This document shows, piece by piece, positions 7,614-10,472 of a stretch of DNA of 10,472 nucleotides (within the stretch, counting starts at the first letter, position 1; the number at the start of each line of letters is the position of its first letter). Where the stretch lies: assembly GCA_025349905.2 (NCBI GenBank), contig MU625157.1, positions 1 through 10,472 on the forward strand, written 5' to 3'. The DNA comes from Blastocladiella britannica. Taxonomy: Eukaryota > Blastocladiomycota > Blastocladiomycetes > Blastocladiales > Blastocladiaceae. A program made the position numbers and the translations under genes. Below the pieces are notes generated by a model, which was not told the origin of the DNA, searched no databases, and saw only the letters and a list, made by a program, of their open reading frames with translations.

Positions 7614-7861
7614 GCATTTGAGATTCAGAGCCTAAATGGTGAAGATCCCATTCAACACGCATTGCAGAAAGTATGGGCCACGAGCCGCGATCCGAACGCT
7701 TCAGTGGGCGGTGGTGCAAAGGTGGATGGTTGAATCATGTACGGTGCGATGACTGAGAGCCAGCCAGAACAAGCACTGCGTCGAGAATGAAGTCGGGCAT
7801 CAAAAGCGTTATTTTTGTGTTCATCGCATTCATTTTGAAAGGGCTTCTCGTGGCTATACTC

Positions 7862-7867
7862 TTTAAT
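7862..7867 (-). terminator. Possible ATTAAA polyadenylation signal
   Basis: The common variant ATTAAA lies on the minus strand, about 72 bases past the TAA of the small ORF at 7939-8142. It gives weak support that the small ORF is transcribed. Confidence 0.25.
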
Positions 7868-7938
7868 CGTACAGTGAGGGCATCCCCGAGCTTGAAACGA
7901 TACCGATCCAGACAGAGCAATGACATGTAATGATTGCT

Positions 7939-8142
7939 TTAAAAAGTTGCCTGCATTCCCAGCCGACCCACCCAGCGCAACACCTCCCACGTTTCCTGGA
8001 GCTTGGGGTCTGCGAGCACTGGTACCAGGATCCCACGCGACGGGCCATGCGTCACCAGCCACTCAATCACCCAGCTGCTTCCATCTTGGTCTGCTGACTT
8101 GATCAAATCTATTACGACGCTGTGTATTTGGTGTGAGGTCAT
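7939..8142 (-). CDS. Small hypothetical ORF with two Trp motifs, possible family fragment
   Basis: Codes for 67 residues from the ATG at 8140-8142 to a TAA. The frame is open upstream for about 42 more codons without another ATG, so an upstream exon or a lost 5' end is possible. The reading is protein-like (IHSVVIDLIKSADQDGSSW), with VIEWLVTHG and EVLRWVGRLG resembling the helix ends of the Trp-rich proteins nearby. Length is far below theirs, so it may be a relic or the last exon of a further copy. The ATG has C at -3. It could also be chance; no domain is recognised. Confidence 0.35.
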   Translation of the reverse strand: MTSHQIHSVVIDLIKSADQDGSSWVIEWLVTHGPSRGILVPVLADPKLQETWEVLRWVGRLGMQATF

Positions 8143-8334
8143 TTGGTAATGTATCTTGAAATGATGGTTGAAATCCTTCAGCACCCAGTATTCGGAAGGG
8201 TGAACCTTGTAAGGACTTTCCCGCCGCTTAATTACTCCCACAAGAGAATAAAAATCCTCCCAATTTCACATCGTCTTGTGTAAGATTATGAAATATAGAA
8301 ATATCATTGATTTTTTGCTTTTGAGGGGGCATGA

Positions 8335-10452
8335 TCACTGGATGGGAGCCGGTGGTACCGGCAGAGGGTGTGTTGGCGTATGATTGACAGTTGCTGCGGG
8401 ACTCGGAGCAGCAGCAACCGACGTGGCTGGCAACAGCGCAGCCGACGATGGAGGAAGAGGAAGAGGATGAAGCGCTAAAGCCGACGATACCGGGAGCTGC
8501 TGCTGCTGCTGGAGAGGCGGCGGCATTGGCAACGGCAACGGTGCGAGCCGGCCCGCCGCCACCACCCCTCCCGGCACAGACCGCGGCGGGCCCTGCGGCA
8601 TCGGCACCCCGTGCGCGCTGACCATCGGTAGGGCCCTCGACATCGCCGCCGCGGCCGCCGCCGCCCGTGACGCGCCGCGCGCTCCGCCGCCGCGCGGCCC
8701 GCGACTCCCCCTCCCTCCCCGTGACCCGGGCCCCCCGCCCATCCTCGGCACGCCCGTCTTGGGCCCTGGCTTACCGCGGACCGGCACCTGTACTGCCGCG
8801 GGCCGCGCCGGCCGCGCGTACGCGGGTGCGGTTCCGTTCGCCAAGCACTCGGGGCAGTACCACGATGCCAGGTCGTCGGCGGCCACGCGGTCCTGGGTGA
8901 TCCCAACGCACGCGCCATGCGACCACGTCCAGCACCCGTCGCACCGCACCAGGAACTGGCCGTTGTCCACGTGCTTGTTGACGCACACGCACTTCATCAC
9001 GTCGCGGCCCATGCCCGGTCGACCGGCTGCCGCGACGCCGGGACCCTCGACCAAATGTGCGGCGGGGAACAGCGCGTCTAGGTCCAAGTCGTCCGGGTGG
9101 CTGGGTACGCCGGCGGTCGATGCGGCGGCGGCTGCACGGGAGTACATCGAGTCGGGCGTTTGCGTCGCCAAGTGTACGGGCGCACGGTGCAGCAGTCGAA
9201 GCGCGGTGGCGGTGGGTGGGAGGCCCGTTGGGACTGCTGCTGCGGCTGTTGGGTCGGCCGGTGCTGTTGTTGCGGCTGCTGCATTATCATCATGACTGGC
9301 CACGCCATTCTCGGCGGAGCCAAGCGACGACAATGGAGGGGCGGGTAAACTTGTCCCAAGGCCGCTACTGCCGCCATTCGTTGCAGCACCAGCAGCATCA
9401 TTTGGGACAGGTGTCATAGATGCGGCGGCGGCGCGCGCCTGGTGCAAGTTGGCCGCGGTAATGGCCTGTGCGAGCAAGTCGGTCGGGCCCGCGATCCCGA
9501 CCCGGAACACGTTCGATCCGTTCCCGTTGGCGCCGTTCCCCGAAGCAGCGATGGCGGCAGCAGCGCTCGCAGCACTGGAAGAGGTCCCATGATCGCCAGC
9601 GTGCACACTGGCGGCGCCGGTCCCGGCCTTGGCCTTTCGCAGCGCGCGATTCGCTGGCGCCGATCGAGCGGGGGCCACCAGTGGCCGGGCGGCGGTCGGC
9701 ACGCCCGAGAGCAACGACCCGCCTCCTGGCTTGTGCGGTGTGCCGTTGATACTCGATGCTGGGACCAATGGACCCGAGCTCGGGGCCGGCGTGAACGCGC
9801 CCGTGGCCGACAATTCACCTGCGGTCGCCGACATGAGCGGCTTGGCAGCGTCCGCGGCGGCAGCCGAGGAGCGGCGGGACAGCGGGACCGGGCCGTTACT
9901 GCCGCCATCCACGGCAAGTCCCGCAACCGTAGCGCTCCCGTGGTTTCCGGGCGACACCAGCGGCCCGTGCGACGAGTTGGGCGAAGCAGGCACTTTAGGC
10001 ACATTGATTTGTTTCCCGCGTCGGGCGCCGCCGGCCGCCATCATCACGGTCCGTCGCCGTTTCGAGCCACCGACGGTGGTCGGAGCCGACATGCCTGTTC
10101 CGGCACCAGCAGTGGCAGCGGCGGAAGCAGCAGCAGCGGCAGCAGCAGCAGCAGCAGCGGCAGCGCTAGTGGGGAAAGGGGGCAAGTGGCTCGGAATATG
10201 CAGAGTCGACGACTGCCGCAGAGAAGGTGGAGGTGGCGGTGGTACAGACGATGAGTTGAGCGCCAGTGGCGGCTCGTCGAGCGCTTCCAGGGCGAGAGCA
10301 TCGGTCACGCGGATCACGTCCTCCAGGTACGTCCACGACGGCGCGTCGGGAGGAAGGACCACGTCAAAGGGCGTCAGATCGCGGCGGTTTCCCTGGGCCA
10401 AGTGGGCCAGCAGAGTCTCGCCGGGGATCACGAGCGGGTACGCGGGGGGCAT
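8335..10452 (-). CDS. PHD-finger protein, low-complexity, probable chromatin reader
   Basis: Codes for 705 residues. One PHD finger lies at residues 488-536 with zinc ligands C488, C490, C504, C507, H512, C515, C533 and C536 (C4HC3). The core reads FLVRCDGCWTWSHGACVGIT. This form, with Cys-x-Cys at the start and a Trp two residues before His, resembles PHD fingers of the Set3/Spp1/MLL5 type that bind methylated histone H3; binding is inferred. The rest is mostly disordered: a more ordered N-terminus (1-65), poly-Pro 71-76, 13 Ala at 97-109, a basic KRRR at 131-134 (possible nuclear signal), an RG-rich patch at 577-596, an Ala run at 597-603 and five Gln at 648-652. No SET, bromo or Jumonji domain is present. 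The start ATG has GCAGCC before it, a strong initiation context, and follows an A-rich tract. It is markedly GC-rich. The exact gene (Set3, Cti6, Bye1 or other) cannot be decided. Confidence 0.88.
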   Translation of the reverse strand: MPPAYPLVIPGETLLAHLAQGNRRDLTPFDVVLPPDAPSWTYLEDVIRVTDALALEALDEPPLALNSSSVPPPPPPSLRQSSTLHIPSHLPPFPTSAAAAAAAAAAAAASAAATAGAGTGMSAPTTVGGSKRRRTVMMAAGGARRGKQINVPKVPASPNSSHGPLVSPGNHGSATVAGLAVDGGSNGPVPLSRRSSAAAADAAKPLMSATAGELSATGAFTPAPSSGPLVPASSINGTPHKPGGGSLLSGVPTAARPLVAPARSAPANRALRKAKAGTGAASVHAGDHGTSSSAASAAAAIAASGNGANGNGSNVFRVGIAGPTDLLAQAITAANLHQARAAAASMTPVPNDAAGAATNGGSSGLGTSLPAPPLSSLGSAENGVASHDDNAAAATTAPADPTAAAAVPTGLPPTATALRLLHRAPVHLATQTPDSMYSRAAAAASTAGVPSHPDDLDLDALFPAAHLVEGPGVAAAGRPGMGRDVMKCVCVNKHVDNGQFLVRCDGCWTWSHGACVGITQDRVAADDLASWYCPECLANGTAPAYARPARPAAVQVPVRGKPGPKTGVPRMGGGPGSRGGRGSRGPRGGGARGASRAAAAAAAMSRALPMVSAHGVPMPQGPPRSVPGGVVAAGRLAPLPLPMPPPLQQQQQLPVSSALALHPLPLPPSSAALLPATSVAAAPSPAATVNHTPTHPLPVPPAPIQ
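8845..8991 (-). other. PHD zinc-finger coding segment
   Basis: This segment codes residues 488-536 with spacing C-x1-C-x13-C-x2-C-x4-H-x2-C-x17-C-x2-C. The spacing fits the PHD family and not the RING (C3HC4) or LIM families. It is the only recognisable domain in the protein. Confidence 0.85.
10126..10164 (-). repeat. GCT/GCC alanine triplet repeat
   Basis: Thirteen consecutive Ala codons, ten GCT-type in the middle interrupted twice by GCC. On the plus strand this is an AGC/GCA (CAG-class) repeat, a type prone to length change. It lies in a disordered region of the PHD protein. Confidence 0.75.
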
Positions 10453-10458
10453 GGCTGC

Positions 10459-10472
10459 TTTTTTTTTTTTTT
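10459..10472. repeat. Poly-T homopolymer at the window edge
   Basis: Fourteen T in a row end the window, reading as poly-A just upstream of the PHD gene's start on the minus strand. It may continue beyond the window, or mark a contig edge. Confidence 0.6.

Larger units (their letters stand above)
7496..8334. other. Spacer between copy C and the PHD gene
   Basis: This stretch holds the probable leader and promoter of copy C (near 7496-7720), a hairpin at 7581-7603, a GTAAGT site at 7613-7608 (minus), a small minus-strand ORF at 7939-8142 and an AT-rich 3' flank of the PHD gene (about 8230-8334). A longer minus-strand frame at 7652-8062 has no ATG at its start and reads as noise, although it includes a CPHC and a CDEH motif. 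No tRNA, rRNA or repeat array was seen. Confidence 0.55.

Noticed and set aside
7652..8062. Minus-strand frame with CPHC and CDEH, suggestive of a zinc finger
   Set aside because: It begins with GTG, has only one late Met, no conserved hydrophobic spacing, and overlaps the more protein-like small ORF. The Cys/His pattern is probably chance.
9442..10254. 270-codon plus-strand ORF rich in Gly/Arg/Ser
   Set aside because: Antisense shadow of the GC-rich PHD gene; composition follows from the reverse complement of Ala/Pro/Gly codons.

Overview
The window looks like nuclear DNA of a gene-dense, intron-poor eukaryote. The reasons are AATAAA signals just after stop codons, A or G at -3 of several start ATGs, no Shine-Dalgarno spacing, a PHD-finger chromatin protein, and lineage-type repeat families (Trp-rich ankyrin-like proteins and RNI-like leucine-rich repeats). 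GC-rich coding sequence and these families suggest a zoosporic fungus, perhaps Blastocladiomycota (Allomyces-like). That assignment is inference from memory of the families, not a search result.

Layout, left to right. Positions 1-868 have no convincing gene, only a possible splice-acceptor tract and a CAA/CAG-rich patch. At 869-2581 (+) lies a 570-residue Trp-rich ankyrin-like repeat protein, ending in a TAA with AATAAA 14 bases later. Everything after it is on the minus strand. At 2618-3214 is a short RNI-type LRR protein, convergent with the first gene. At 3419-5278 is a second Trp-rich ankyrin-like protein, whose frame is broken by one in-frame TAG (3635-3637) and resumes for 71 codons to a TAG abutting AATAAA. 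At 5357-5640 is a decayed ABC-transporter nucleotide-binding domain, ABCA-like, spread over two frames. At 5765-7495 is a third Trp-rich protein, a clear paralog of the first. At 7496-8334 is a spacer with a hairpin, a GTAAGT site and a small ORF (7939-8142) that carries two short motifs resembling the Trp repeats. At 8335-10452 is a 705-residue low-complexity protein with one C4HC3 PHD finger, probably a nuclear histone-tail reader.

The three Trp-rich genes and the LRR gene look like a local cluster of expanding repeat families, with one member disabled or newly spliced and a transporter relic between two of them. The PHD gene looks like an ordinary chromatin gene next to the cluster. No CRISPR, rRNA, tRNA or intact mobile element was seen. 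The most noteworthy points are the uncharacterised Trp-rich repeat family, the in-frame TAG with a conserved-looking tail, and the ABC relic.
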